The notes under the pieces were generated by a model. The model worked only from the letters and a program-made list of their open reading frames with translations. It made no database searches and was not told the DNA's origin. This document shows, in pieces, positions 16,085 through 23,813 of a stretch of 64,000 bases of DNA (position 1 is its first letter; each line of letters begins with the position of its first letter). The stretch comes from Rhizobium sp. WYCCWR10014 (GTDB taxonomy: Bacteria > Pseudomonadota > Alphaproteobacteria > Rhizobiales > Rhizobiaceae): contig NZ_LXFU01000035.1 of NCBI RefSeq assembly GCF_001657485.1, positions 248,001 through 312,000 of the forward strand, written 5' to 3'. Both the position numbers and the translations under genes were made by a program.

Positions 16085-17085
16085 TCGCGTGAAGAGGCGA
16101 CAAGCCTTTCTTCGGCTCTCCGTGCGATTGCCTGCAGGTCGCGCGGCTTGCCTGATATCTTCTCCATGGCGGCGATGGCGACATCGGTTGCAAGGTAATC
16201 CGGCTTGTGGCCGACGCCGCGAACGGTGATGAGCTCCGAGCCTGATATATCGCGGGCAAGGCCGCGCGAGTGCAGGTGTTCCCAGACGATCTCGTCGCTG
16301 TCGCCCGTTATGATGACGGTCGGCGCGGTGATCTGCGAATAGAGCAGCGACTGCTCCTTCACATAGGCGAGCAGTCTTTTGAAATCGGCTGCATTGTTTT
16401 GGAAGGCGCCAGGGCGCAATACGAGCGACGGACCGGTTTTTTCAATGTAGTCGGCCGGGCGCGGATTGGGACGGAAGACATTCAGCGTGCCGCGCTCCAG
16501 CCGGCTCAGCCCGAGCGGCACGACGATCGCATGGTTGAAGAGCCAGCCGAGGACCGGCACGGTCGCCACATGATAGTACCAGTCGATACCGCCCGGCCAG
16601 GGATGGGTGGCGGGCGCGAGGAAGAGCAGGCCGGCGGTCTTGTCAGGATGGCGCAGGCCGAAGGCGGCGGTGATCGCGCCGCCGAAGGAATGGCCGACGA
16701 TGATTGCCTTCCCGATGCCACGCTTCTCCATCAGCCTGGCGATTGCATCTGCCTGGCCGGAGGGGACGCCGTTCTCAGGGCCGCCACGTTCGGAATAGCC
16801 ATGACCGGGACGATCGACGAAGAGCATTTCTGCCCGGCCTTCGAGTGCGGCGCGGAAGGCAACGACCTGGTCGAGCAGATTGCCGCTGGCGCCGTGAATG
16901 AAGACCAGCGCCGGCAGATCCGCATTTTCGGGACGCTCGACGTGGACGGCATTCATGCGGTAGCCGCCGACATCCGTCAGTTCGCCGATATTCGGATAGG
17001 CGTGTTCGAATTGCCGTGCCTTATAAGTGGAGTAACCGATGGCGGCGGCGAGCGGGGCGAGAAGAGCGGAAACTTCTGCAAGCAT
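16036..17085 (-). CDS. Alpha/beta hydrolase
   Basis: A 349-residue alpha/beta-hydrolase-fold protein with an N-terminal hydrophobic segment (residues 1-18, MLAEVSALLAPLAAAIGY) that may anchor it to the membrane. The oxyanion motif is LVFIHGASGN, the nucleophile elbow is IVGHSFGGAIT (Ser), the acid is in VIITGDSDEIV (Asp), and the His in TVRGVGHKPDYLA. Likely an esterase or lipase-like enzyme. The C-terminal ~45 residues are encoded opposite the end of the SDR gene and look less conserved, so the true stop region may be poorly constrained. Start ATG 17085 is one of several possible. Confidence 0.9.
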   Translation of the reverse strand: MLAEVSALLAPLAAAIGYSTYKARQFEHAYPNIGELTDVGGYRMNAVHVERPENADLPALVFIHGASGNLLDQVVAFRAALEGRAEMLFVDRPGHGYSERGGPENGVPSGQADAIARLMEKRGIGKAIIVGHSFGGAITAAFGLRHPDKTAGLLFLAPATHPWPGGIDWYYHVATVPVLGWLFNHAIVVPLGLSRLERGTLNVFRPNPRPADYIEKTGPSLVLRPGAFQNNAADFKRLLAYVKEQSLLYSQITAPTVIITGDSDEIVWEHLHSRGLARDISGSELITVRGVGHKPDYLATDVAIAAMEKISGKPRDLQAIARRAEERLVASSRDQTVGTVPPSIVYSAP

Positions 17086-17198
17086 GATCTCAACGACCGA
17101 TAATTGCGGGATGACTTGAGGCGGACAACCGCCACATCGTTCCCTCTCCATTCTAAAATTGTGCAGCGCGATCCGACGTCAAGGTCACCGACCGGGAA

Positions 17199-17834
17199 TC
17201 AGGTGCGGTTGCCGGCAAGTTTTTCCGCAAGCGTGTTGGCCTGTTCCTGCGCGGTGCGTTCGGCGGGATAGATATCGAGAAAACGCTCCCACGCCTTCAA
17301 GGTCAGCTGGTCGTTGCCGGAATTGCTGAGGATCGCCGCCATGCCGGAGAGCGCGCCGAAATGGCGCGGCTCGAGATCGAGCACACGTTCGATGTCGGAC
17401 ATCGACTTGCGATAATTTCCCATGACGAAATTCAGCGTGGCGCGGCGGTTCCAGCTTTCGGCATAATCGGGCTTCAGCGCGATCGCCTCGTCGAGGAAAT
17501 CGAGGGCGGCAGGGTTGCGCTTTTCCTCGATCGCCTTGTCGGCCCACTGCATGAGCAGATTGACGGTGGCGCTGCCGGAATCGTTCCATTCCATGCGGAT
17601 TTCATTGGCGATGCCACTGGCCTTTTCGGGATCGCGTTCACGCTTCAGCTGGCTGAAGAGCTGGTCGAGGTGCTGCTTCGGCGAATTGTTGGCATCCGCC
17701 TGCTCGACGATAACCTCCTTTTTCGTGGCGGCGGCCGGCTTTTCCGCGGCAGCGGCCGGAAAGGAGGAGGTGAGCAGAATGATGGCGAGCGGCAGCGCCG
17801 CTGATGTCAAAGCAAAAAAGCGCATGGCGGGCAT
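17199..17834 (-). CDS. Tetratricopeptide repeat protein, exported
   Basis: A 211-residue protein with a signal peptide (MPAMRFFALTSAALPLAII, cleavage near AAA-AEK) and TPR-like helices between about residues 60 and 195; one clear repeat is ALDFLDEAIALKPDYAESWNRRA, and another NYRKSMSDIERVLDLEPRH (landmarks). TPRs mediate protein contacts, so a periplasmic scaffolding role is possible. The start is ambiguous: ATG 17834 or the internal ATG 17825; both give a sound signal peptide. An in-frame start at 17879 is less likely. Lies between the hydrolase and rpmJ on the minus strand. Confidence 0.85.
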   Translation of the reverse strand: MPAMRFFALTSAALPLAIILLTSSFPAAAAEKPAAATKKEVIVEQADANNSPKQHLDQLFSQLKRERDPEKASGIANEIRMEWNDSGSATVNLLMQWADKAIEEKRNPAALDFLDEAIALKPDYAESWNRRATLNFVMGNYRKSMSDIERVLDLEPRHFGALSGMAAILSNSGNDQLTLKAWERFLDIYPAERTAQEQANTLAEKLAGNRT

Positions 17835-17946
17835 ATTAGCCCGCCAGCGCCGAAGATCAAACAAATTTGACGTGATCACCGCAGCGACCCACCGGATACA
17901 TCTGCCGGCGCAAGCTCACGCGGCAGGGCGATCCGGACGCGCGAAA

Positions 17947-18072
17947 TCAGCCCTGACGAGCCTTGAAGCGCGGGTTCAGCTTGTTGATGATGTAGATGCG
18001 GCCCTTGCGGCGAACCAGACGGTTGTCACGGTGACGAGCCTTGAGCGACTTGAGCGAATTCTTGATCTTCAT
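17947..18072 (-). CDS. rpmJ: 50S ribosomal protein L36 (zinc-free type)
   Basis: A 41-residue basic protein beginning [17 protein letters not shown] and ending [13 protein letters not shown]. It is the ribosomal protein L36 form of Alphaproteobacteria, longer than the 37-38-residue zinc form and with none of the zinc ligands (no Cys). L36 binds 23S rRNA late in 50S assembly. The ATG is 56 bases downstream of the purEK terminator, so it has its own promoter. It is below the length at which automatic ORF calls are reliable, but the match is unmistakable. Confidence 0.95.
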
Positions 18073-18127
18073 TTTTCTGATCCGCGATCTCTATGGGGGA
18101 ATTCACATTCGCCCGTATCTTTAACAA

Positions 18128-18152
18128 TCAAAAGCGCGCCATCGGGCGCGCT
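18128..18152 (-). terminator. Terminator of purEK
   Basis: AGCGCGCC and GGCGCGCT form an eight-base-pair stem; on the minus strand it is followed by TTTTGATTG. It lies about 85 bases beyond the purK stop and ahead of rpmJ. Confidence 0.75.
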
Positions 18153-18236
18153 GTTTAGGTGGGGGAGCAGATACCCCGTCACCTTTTCCGTGTCAACCAC
18201 ATGAAGGTGTTTTTCCCAAGGCGCAGGGGTGTTTTC

Positions 18237-19313
18237 TCAGGCCAAAACCGGCGATTTCGGCGTCAAGGTGGTGACATGGCCCATCTTGCGGCCGGGGCGC
18301 CACTCGGTCTTGCCATAGAGATGAACCAGCGTATCGGGGCGCCGCAGCCAGTCCGGAACGGCAAGAATATCGTCGCCGATCAGGTTCTGCATGACGCAGT
18401 CGGAATGGCGCTCGGCATTGCCGAGCGGCAGGCCGGCGACGGCGCGAATATGCTGCTCGAACTGGCTGACGACGCAGGCGGCTTCCGTCCAGTGACCGGA
18501 GTTGTGGACACGCGGCGCCATCTCGTTGGCGATCAGACCACCATCGGCAAGCACGAAGAATTCGATGCCGATGACGCCGACATAGTTCAATGCGGCAAGG
18601 ATTTTCTCCGCCGATTGCCGCGCGGCGTCCGCCGCCGGCGCAGAGATCGCAGCGGGAACCGTCGAGGTGTGGAGGATGCCGTTGCGGTGGACATTCTCGG
18701 CGGGATCGAAGCAGACGAGCGTTCCGTCGGTGGCGCGGGCGGCGATGATCGAGACCTCGCGCTCGAAGGCGACGAAGCTTTCGAGGATGAGCGGCACGCC
18801 GCCAAGTGCTGCATAGGCGCCATCCGGGCTGTCTGCCGCCGAGCGGAAAACCTTCTGGCCCTTGCCGTCATAACCGAGACGGCGGGTTTTCAGCACGCCC
18901 TGGCCGCCGAAATCCTTCAGTGCCGTCTCAAGGTCGGCCTGGCTGTCGATCGTGTGGAAGCGGGCGGTCGATATGCCGCAGCCATTGAGAAAGCGCTTTT
19001 CGACGAGGCGGTCCTGGGCGGCTTCCAGCGCCTTCGGCGGCGGATAGACGGACACGCTCGCCGAGAGCCTTTCGGCGGCTGCGACGGGCACGTTCTCGAA
19101 TTCGTAGGTGACGACGTCGCAGATATCGGCGAGTTCGGCCAGCGCCGAGGGATCGTCATAGGCGGCGGTAATCTGTCGGTTGGCGAGCTGGGCGGCCGGG
19201 CAGTCTGCCTGCGGCTCGAGGATGACCGTGCGAAAATTCAACCGGGCGGCGGCAATGGCCAGCATGCGGCCGAGCTGGCCGCCGCCGATAATGCCGATCG
19301 TTCTTGCCGTCAT
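18237..19313 (-). CDS. purK: N5-carboxyaminoimidazole ribonucleotide synthase
   Basis: PurK uses ATP and bicarbonate to make N5-CAIR from AIR in purine synthesis. The 358-residue ATP-grasp enzyme shows the N-terminal [17 protein letters not shown], the VTYEFENVP signature, the ATP-binding [12 protein letters not shown] loop, and metal ligands in IGIEFFV and [13 protein letters not shown]. The ATG at 19313 overlaps the purE stop (ATGA), so the two are translationally coupled. The longer frame from 19364 would lie inside purE and is rejected. Length is normal. Confidence 0.97.
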   Translation of the reverse strand: MTARTIGIIGGGQLGRMLAIAAARLNFRTVILEPQADCPAAQLANRQITAAYDDPSALAELADICDVVTYEFENVPVAAAERLSASVSVYPPPKALEAAQDRLVEKRFLNGCGISTARFHTIDSQADLETALKDFGGQGVLKTRRLGYDGKGQKVFRSAADSPDGAYAALGGVPLILESFVAFEREVSIIAARATDGTLVCFDPAENVHRNGILHTSTVPAAISAPAADAARQSAEKILAALNYVGVIGIEFFVLADGGLIANEMAPRVHNSGHWTEAACVVSQFEQHIRAVAGLPLGNAERHSDCVMQNLIGDDILAVPDWLRRPDTLVHLYGKTEWRPGRKMGHVTTLTPKSPVLA

Positions 19314-19804
19314 AGATCGTCCATCGGGTATTCGGCGACGGCAGCACTCTGGCGCTCGCGCCATTCGTCGAGCCGGTCGGCAATTTCTTCGTCGGAAAGG
19401 GCAAGCACCGCGGCGGCGAGAAGGGCGGCGTTGACCGCGCCGGCCTTGCCGATGGCGAGCGTACCGACAGGAATACCGGCCGGCATCTGCACGATGGAAA
19501 GGAGGCTGTCCTGGCCAGACAGGGCTTTCGACTGGACCGGCACGCCGAAGACCGGCAGCGGCGTCATCGCGGCGGTCATACCCGGCAGATGGGCGGCGCC
19601 GCCGGCGCCGGCGATGATGACCTTGAAGCCCTCCGCGCGTGCGCCCTTGGCGAAATTGACCAGCCGGTCGACTGTGCGGTGCGCCGAAATGATGCGCGCG
19701 TCATAGGGAATTTCCAGCGCCTCCAGCGTGTCGGCGGCGTTTTTCATGGTCTCCCAGTCGGACTGGCTGCCCATGATGATGGCGACGGGTGGTCTGTCTG
19801 TCAT
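19310..19804 (-). CDS. purE: N5-CAIR mutase
   Basis: PurE converts N5-CAIR to CAIR, following PurK. The 164-residue length and motifs [12 protein letters not shown] (residues 9-20, substrate phosphate binding), [10 protein letters not shown] with the catalytic His, and [17 protein letters not shown] are those of class I PurE. AGGGAA lies upstream of the ATG. First gene of purEK; 18 bases separate it from the upstream YdcH-family gene, which is on the same strand and may share the transcript. Confidence 0.97.
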   Translation of the reverse strand: MTDRPPVAIIMGSQSDWETMKNAADTLEALEIPYDARIISAHRTVDRLVNFAKGARAEGFKVIIAGAGGAAHLPGMTAAMTPLPVFGVPVQSKALSGQDSLLSIVQMPAGIPVGTLAIGKAGAVNAALLAAAVLALSDEEIADRLDEWRERQSAAVAEYPMDDL

Positions 19805-19822
19805 CGTTGCTGCTATTCCCTC

Positions 19823-20026
19823 TCAGGCGATGATGTCAGGGATGATCTGATCTTCCAGCTTGGAGAGCTTGTCCTTGATAACGAGTTTTTTCTTTTTCAT
19901 GCGCTGGATCCGCAGAGCATCGCATCCGGTTAGGATCATGGCGTTGATCGCGGCGTCGAAATCCTCGTGCTCCTGGCGCAGACGCGCCACTATGAGCCTG
20001 ATTTCCGCCTGTTCCTGATCCGCCAT
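19823..20026 (-). CDS. YdcH family protein (DUF465)
   Basis: A 67-residue DUF465/YdcH protein, a short helical hairpin of unknown function. The family core LRQEHEDFDAAI and RIQRMKKKKLVIKDKL (landmarks) is evident. The ATG at 20026 is chosen because GGGGA lies at better spacing than to the ATG six bases upstream. It precedes purE on the same strand by 18 bases and is divergent from another DUF465 gene at 20255, giving a head-to-head paralogous pair. Confidence 0.9.
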   Translation of the reverse strand: MADQEQAEIRLIVARLRQEHEDFDAAINAMILTGCDALRIQRMKKKKLVIKDKLSKLEDQIIPDIIA

Positions 20027-20254
20027 ATGCATTCCCCGTTATCGTCCCTGGACCTTGTCCGATCTGGCGATGATTTCCGCAAGCTCCTATCACCAAATAC
20101 AGGTAACGGCTAGTTAGTCTTGATCATGAAATTGCCATCCAGTCTTCATCTTTTGGCCTTCGACAAGCCTTCAAAAATGTGTCACAGTCCCGCCCGTTGA
20201 CACCTTGATCCCCGACGATGTTGGCCGGGGAGGGTAAGAGGAAGGAAGGGTCAT

Positions 20255-20428
20255 ATGACTGTTCAAGCTCATCTTGAGTCACTACAGAAAAAGCATGTCG
20301 CTCTCGAGGAAGAGTTGCACGCGCTCAGAACATCTCCCTCTATTTCCGATACGGAACTTGCCGAATGCAAGCGCCGCAAGCTGCGCATCAAGGACGAGAT
20401 TCAGCGTCTTAAGTCATCCGTCCACTAA
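20255..20428 (+). CDS. Small YdcH family protein (DUF465)
   Basis: A 57-residue protein starting MTVQAHLESLQKKHVALEEE and ending KRRKLRIKDEIQRLKSSVH. The spacing of HVALEEEL and CKRRKLRIKDEI matches the DUF465 helical hairpin, so it is a paralogue of the divergent 19823 gene. The ATG has AGGAAGGAAGG upstream. It is followed after about 100 bases by a long stem-loop terminator. Function is unknown. Confidence 0.88.
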   Translation: MTVQAHLESLQKKHVALEEELHALRTSPSISDTELAECKRRKLRIKDEIQRLKSSVH

Positions 20429-20525
20429 TCTTCCCAAGGGTCGCCGGGCGATCATCTTGCGCAACAAGGTAAATCCATCCATTCCACCAAAAATTTGCAA
20501 GAACCGGTGATTTGACACCATATTT

Positions 20526-20565
20526 GCGCCAGTCCGATGCATCCGGCATCGTGGCTGGCGCTTTT
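20526..20565 (+). terminator. Terminator of small YdcH gene
   Basis: GCGCCAG pairs with CTGGCGC, and an inner CGATGC pairs with GCATCG, giving a long bulged hairpin followed by TTTT. About 98 bases after the YdcH-family stop. Confidence 0.7.
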
Positions 20566-20633
20566 GGGTCTGTCGCGTCTCACATCGCGTTCTTATGATC
20601 GCATCGTATCCCCAGATCTTGCGGGAACCTGCA

Positions 20634-20894
20634 TCAGGCCCAGAACTGATCCAGCCACAAATTGAGCTTGTCGAAGCCGCGGTTGTTGACCGTGTAGATG
20701 CGTTTGGTGCCTTCCGAGGTCACGGAAACGAGATTGCTGTCGAGAAGCGCCTTCAGGTGCTGCGAAACAGCAGGACGGCTGATCGGCAGGCCTTCGGCGA
20801 GCTCATTGACCGTCCGTGGCGCGCGACGCAATTCCTCCAGCAGAAACCGCCGGTTCGGATCGGCAATCGCAGAGAAAGGGTCTGTGTTCGACAT
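20634..20894 (-). CDS. ArsR family transcriptional regulator
   Basis: An 86-residue ArsR/SmtB-type winged helix protein: FSAIADPNRRFLLEELRR, then LPISRPAVSQHLKALLDSNLV (recognition helix) and the wing SEGTKRIYTVN. It lacks the ELCVCDL metal-binding Cys motif, so it is probably not a classical metal sensor; it belongs with the ArsR group paired to SRPBCC/AHSA1 proteins, though no such partner is adjacent. Length is short but complete. It faces a mosaic repeat and then the TauE gene, which is on the same strand upstream. Confidence 0.88.
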   Translation of the reverse strand: MSNTDPFSAIADPNRRFLLEELRRAPRTVNELAEGLPISRPAVSQHLKALLDSNLVSVTSEGTKRIYTVNNRGFDKLNLWLDQFWA

Positions 20895-20955
20895 GACGGG
20901 AACGCTACGTCAAACCGGCCGCGCCAGCAAGGAAATTGTGCATTGCAGCGTGTTG

Positions 20956-21055
20956 CTGCATAATTCCTTAAATCGAGATCGATGTAAGGAATTATGCAGC
21001 AATTCAAAGTGCTACAGCGTCCTTTGTGCGTCTGAAGAGATACGCGGCGCTGTAG
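20956..21055. repeat. Mosaic palindromic repeat, copy 1
   Basis: Two palindromes lie in tandem. The first has perfect 15-base arms (CTGCATAATTCCTTA at 20956 and its complement ending 20999). The second has arms CTACAGCG and CGCTGTAG (21012-21055) enclosing TCCTTTGTGCG. Related sequences occur at 23718, 42326 and 48183, so this is an interspersed element of the kind described in rhizobia as intergenic mosaic elements (RIME). Confidence 0.85.
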
Positions 21056-21059
21056 GGCT

Positions 21060-21824
21060 CTACCAGCCAAGGCCCTCGCGCACGATCAGGAAGGCGGCGA
21101 TCAGCGCCATTGCATACATGAAGGGATAGAAGATCTGTGGCCTCATGCGGCGCACGCACCAGGCGCCGGCAATGGTGGCGAGCGGGGCAAAGGGCAGAAG
21201 CGTCGCGGAGGTTGCAAGGTTCTGGGTGTCGAGCTGGCCTAGTGCGAAATAGGGGATCAGCTTGATAGCGTTGAGGATCGCGAAGAAGCGCACGCTGGTG
21301 CCGGTATATTCGCGTGGCTGCAATTTGAGCGGCAGGGCATAAATCTGGAAGGGCGCACCGCCGGCATGGGCAACGAAGCTGCCGTAACCGGAAAATGTCC
21401 CCCAGAGGCTGGCGGCTACCGGCCGCTGGCCGCGCGGCGGGATCACCTTGCCGGCGCCCGGGCCGAAATTGTTCCAGAAATAGCGCAAGCAGAAGAAGAT
21501 GGTCACCGCGCCGATGACGATGCGCAGCATGTTGCCCGGAACCAGCGCCGAGGTCGCCCAGCCCAGCGCGATACCGAAGACCGCGCCCGGCAGCATGATC
21601 TTCAGCGTCGCCCAGTCGCCATGCTTGCGCCAGATGACGAGCGAGATCATGTCCATGAAAACCAGGATCGGCAGCAGGATGGCCGCCGCCTCGACCGGCG
21701 AGACGACGAGGGCGAGGAAGGGTAAGCCGATCAGCGACAAAGCGTCGCCCATGCCGCCCTTTGCGAGGCCCACCAGCAGAACGGCGGGCACGGCGGCGTA
21801 GTAGAATGACAAATCCTGCGGCAT
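21060..21824 (-). CDS. TauE/SafE family membrane exporter
   Basis: A 254-residue protein with about seven or eight transmembrane segments, of the TauE/SafE (DUF81) family implicated in export or uptake of sulfonates and organic anions. The N-terminal GLAKGGMGDALSLIGLPFLA and the mid-protein SGYGSFVAHAGGAPFQIY are the two internal family repeats with their conserved G/H residues. ATG 21824 is used because GAGGAGG lies upstream, while the in-frame start at 21896 would overlap the divergent gene's control region. No sulfur-metabolism neighbours are present, so the substrate is open. Confidence 0.9.
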   Translation of the reverse strand: MPQDLSFYYAAVPAVLLVGLAKGGMGDALSLIGLPFLALVVSPVEAAAILLPILVFMDMISLVIWRKHGDWATLKIMLPGAVFGIALGWATSALVPGNMLRIVIGAVTIFFCLRYFWNNFGPGAGKVIPPRGQRPVAASLWGTFSGYGSFVAHAGGAPFQIYALPLKLQPREYTGTSVRFFAILNAIKLIPYFALGQLDTQNLATSATLLPFAPLATIAGAWCVRRMRPQIFYPFMYAMALIAAFLIVREGLGW

Positions 21825-21931
21825 GCTTTCGACGTCCTCCTCTTGCCAGCCTCGTCTAACGGAACTACTCACACAAAACGAGTGTGGATCCCTCATTTCG
21901 AAGGGGAATTCGCAGGAAACGGAAAGACCCC

Positions 21932-22585
21932 ATGACCGAACCGGAAAACCGCTGCCGCCTTGTGCTCATCGTAGCCGATATCGCCGACGCCGATGAACAG
22001 GCAAAGATCGTCGCCGATGCGTTGAAGGGCGGCGATGTCGCTTCGGTGATCGTGCCGCAATACGGGCTCGACGACGGCACCTTCCAGAAACATGCCGAAA
22101 AGCTGGTGCCGTTGATCCAGGGCGCTGGCGCCGCCGCGCTGATTGCAGGCGATAGCCGTGTCGCAGGCCGGGCGAAGGCCGACGGCCTGCACCTTTCCGG
22201 CAATGCGGAGGCACTTTCGGAAGCGATCGACAAACATGCGCCGAAGCTGATCGTCGGCGGCGGCAACGCGGCCGACCGGCACCATGCGCTGGAGATCGGC
22301 GAAGTCAGGCCGGACTATATCTTTTTCGGCAAGCTCGATGGCGACATCAAGCCGGAGGCGCATCCCAAGAACCTCGCGCTCGGCGAATGGTGGGCCTCGA
22401 TGATCGAGATTCCCTGCATCGTCATGGGCGGCACCGATCCGGCCTCGGCGCTCGCCGTCGCCGAGACCGGAGCGGAGTTCGTGGCGATGCGGCTGGCGGT
22501 TTTCGCCGAGCCCGCCAGGGCGCCGGCTATCGTCGCCGAGATCAATGCGTTGCTTGACGAAAAAGCGCCACGGTTTGAGGATTGA
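21932..22585 (+). CDS. Thiamine phosphate synthase-like protein
   Basis: A 217-residue TIM-barrel protein related to thiamine phosphate synthase (ThiE). Family marks are ADGLHLSG (GADGVH-like loop), a phosphate-binding IVGGGNAADRH-type turn, RPDYIFFGK, and the C-terminal VMGGTDPASALAVAETGAEF. The N-terminal pyrophosphate-binding R/K-D-K region of true ThiE is not recognisable, so it may be a non-canonical paralogue. It precedes the SEL1-repeat gene on the same strand by ten bases and may be co-transcribed. The ATG is at 21932; an in-frame start at 21884 lies inside the divergent promoter. Confidence 0.82.
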   Translation: MTEPENRCRLVLIVADIADADEQAKIVADALKGGDVASVIVPQYGLDDGTFQKHAEKLVPLIQGAGAAALIAGDSRVAGRAKADGLHLSGNAEALSEAIDKHAPKLIVGGGNAADRHHALEIGEVRPDYIFFGKLDGDIKPEAHPKNLALGEWWASMIEIPCIVMGGTDPASALAVAETGAEFVAMRLAVFAEPARAPAIVAEINALLDEKAPRFED

Positions 22586-22595
22586 AATCGCGCTC

Positions 22596-23678
22596 ATGCC
22601 GATCCCGCCCGTCCGTCTTTTGAAATATCTCCTCGCTGGCATGGCCGCCCTCGTTGCGGCCGGGCCGGATGTTGCCTTGGCGCAGGCGCCGGACAGCGTC
22701 ATCAGCCAGCCGAGCACGGGGCCGGCTTCGACCTTCCGCACCGACCGGCCTTCCAGCCCGGGCGTGCAACCCTCCGATGGTGTCGGCGTATTCGACCGCA
22801 TGGGCGCGAAGCTGCCGGACCTGCCGCCGGAGAAGGATTACAAGGGGCCGATCGACGAGGCTTACGGCGCCTTCCAGCGCGGTTATTACCTGACGGCAAT
22901 GGACAAGGCGCTGCCGCGCGCCCAGCTCGGCGATCCGGCGGCGCAAACGCTGATCGGCGAAATCCTCTCGCAGGGCCTCGGCGTCAAGAAGGACGTGAAG
23001 AATGCTGCCTTCTGGTACGGCAAGGCGGCCGAAGGCGGCGATGCGGCGGCGATGTTCAAATATGCGCTGATCCTGATGGAAGGCGAGGGCGTGCCGCGTG
23101 ACAAGGTCAAGGCCGACGACTACATGCACAAGGCGGCCGAGGCGGGCAATCCTTCGGCGGAATTCAACTGGGCACAGCTTCTCATCGCCGACAATCCCGG
23201 CGAGAAGGGACTGAGGCTCGCGCTGCCGTTCTACGAGAAATCGGCCGAGCAGGGCATTGCCGATTCGCAATATGCCGTGGCGCAGATCTATGCGACGCTG
23301 AAGGACCTACCGGAGGAAAAGAAGAAGCTCGCCCGCGAATGGATGGTACGCGCGGCGCGCGCCGGCTTCGACACGGCCCAGCTCGATCTCGGCATCTGGC
23401 TCGTCAACGGCGTCGGCGGGCCGAAGGATTACGTCAAGGGCTTCGAATGGCTGAAACTTGCCGCCAATGGCGGCAATGTCGCCGCGCAGAATAAGCTCTC
23501 CCATCTCTATATCAACGCGATCGGCACGGCGCCCAATCCGATCGAGGCGGCGAAGTGGTACGTGCTGTCACGCCGGGCCGGGCTCGCCGATCCGGCGCTC
23601 GAGGATTTCTATCTCGGCATCGAGGACACCCAGCAGAAGGCGGCGATCGACGCCGCCAACAAGTTCCGGCGGCGATAG
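22596..23678 (+). CDS. SEL1-like repeat protein, exported
   Basis: A 360-residue protein with a signal peptide (LLKYLLAGMAALVAAGPDVALA, cleaved near ALA-QAP; only the core is cited) and at least six SEL1-type repeats from about residue 100 to 350, for example GDPAAQTLIGEILSQGLGVK and KNAAFWYGKAAEGGDAAAMF. SEL1 repeats form a solenoid for protein contacts; in rhizobia such proteins (ExoR-like) act in the periplasm. The ATG at 22596 follows the ThiE-like stop by ten bases. The start is not fixed by a strong ribosome binding site. Confidence 0.9.
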   Translation: MPIPPVRLLKYLLAGMAALVAAGPDVALAQAPDSVISQPSTGPASTFRTDRPSSPGVQPSDGVGVFDRMGAKLPDLPPEKDYKGPIDEAYGAFQRGYYLTAMDKALPRAQLGDPAAQTLIGEILSQGLGVKKDVKNAAFWYGKAAEGGDAAAMFKYALILMEGEGVPRDKVKADDYMHKAAEAGNPSAEFNWAQLLIADNPGEKGLRLALPFYEKSAEQGIADSQYAVAQIYATLKDLPEEKKKLAREWMVRAARAGFDTAQLDLGIWLVNGVGGPKDYVKGFEWLKLAANGGNVAAQNKLSHLYINAIGTAPNPIEAAKWYVLSRRAGLADPALEDFYLGIEDTQQKAAIDAANKFRRR

Positions 23679-23717
23679 CGGCCGCTTGGCAACCCGGCCG
23701 ACGAGGCGGACGGGCTA

Positions 23718-23804
23718 TTGCATAATCCCTTAAATCTGAATCGATTTAGGCATTATGCGGCTACAGCATCCTTTGCGCGTCTGAAAAGACGTGCGGCGCT
23801 GTAG
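23718..23804. repeat. Mosaic palindromic repeat, copy 2
   Basis: Same order as copy 1: an AT-rich palindrome with GCATAAT/ATTATGC arms (23720-23758) followed by CTACAGCA ... GGCGCTGTAG (23761-23804). It fills the gap between two convergent genes and could also serve as a terminator. Confidence 0.85.
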
Positions 23805-23813
23805 CGTTCCAAC

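Noticed and set aside
18159..19706. Long 515-codon plus-strand frame opposite purE/purK
   Set aside because: It is the antisense shadow of two clear genes; high GC third positions leave the complementary frame open. The same applies to the long frames at 10936-12660, 31563-33983 and 54681-56702.
21932..22585. TPP riboswitch with the ThiE-like gene
   Set aside because: The region upstream lacks the CTGAGA and other conserved segments of the TPP riboswitch.
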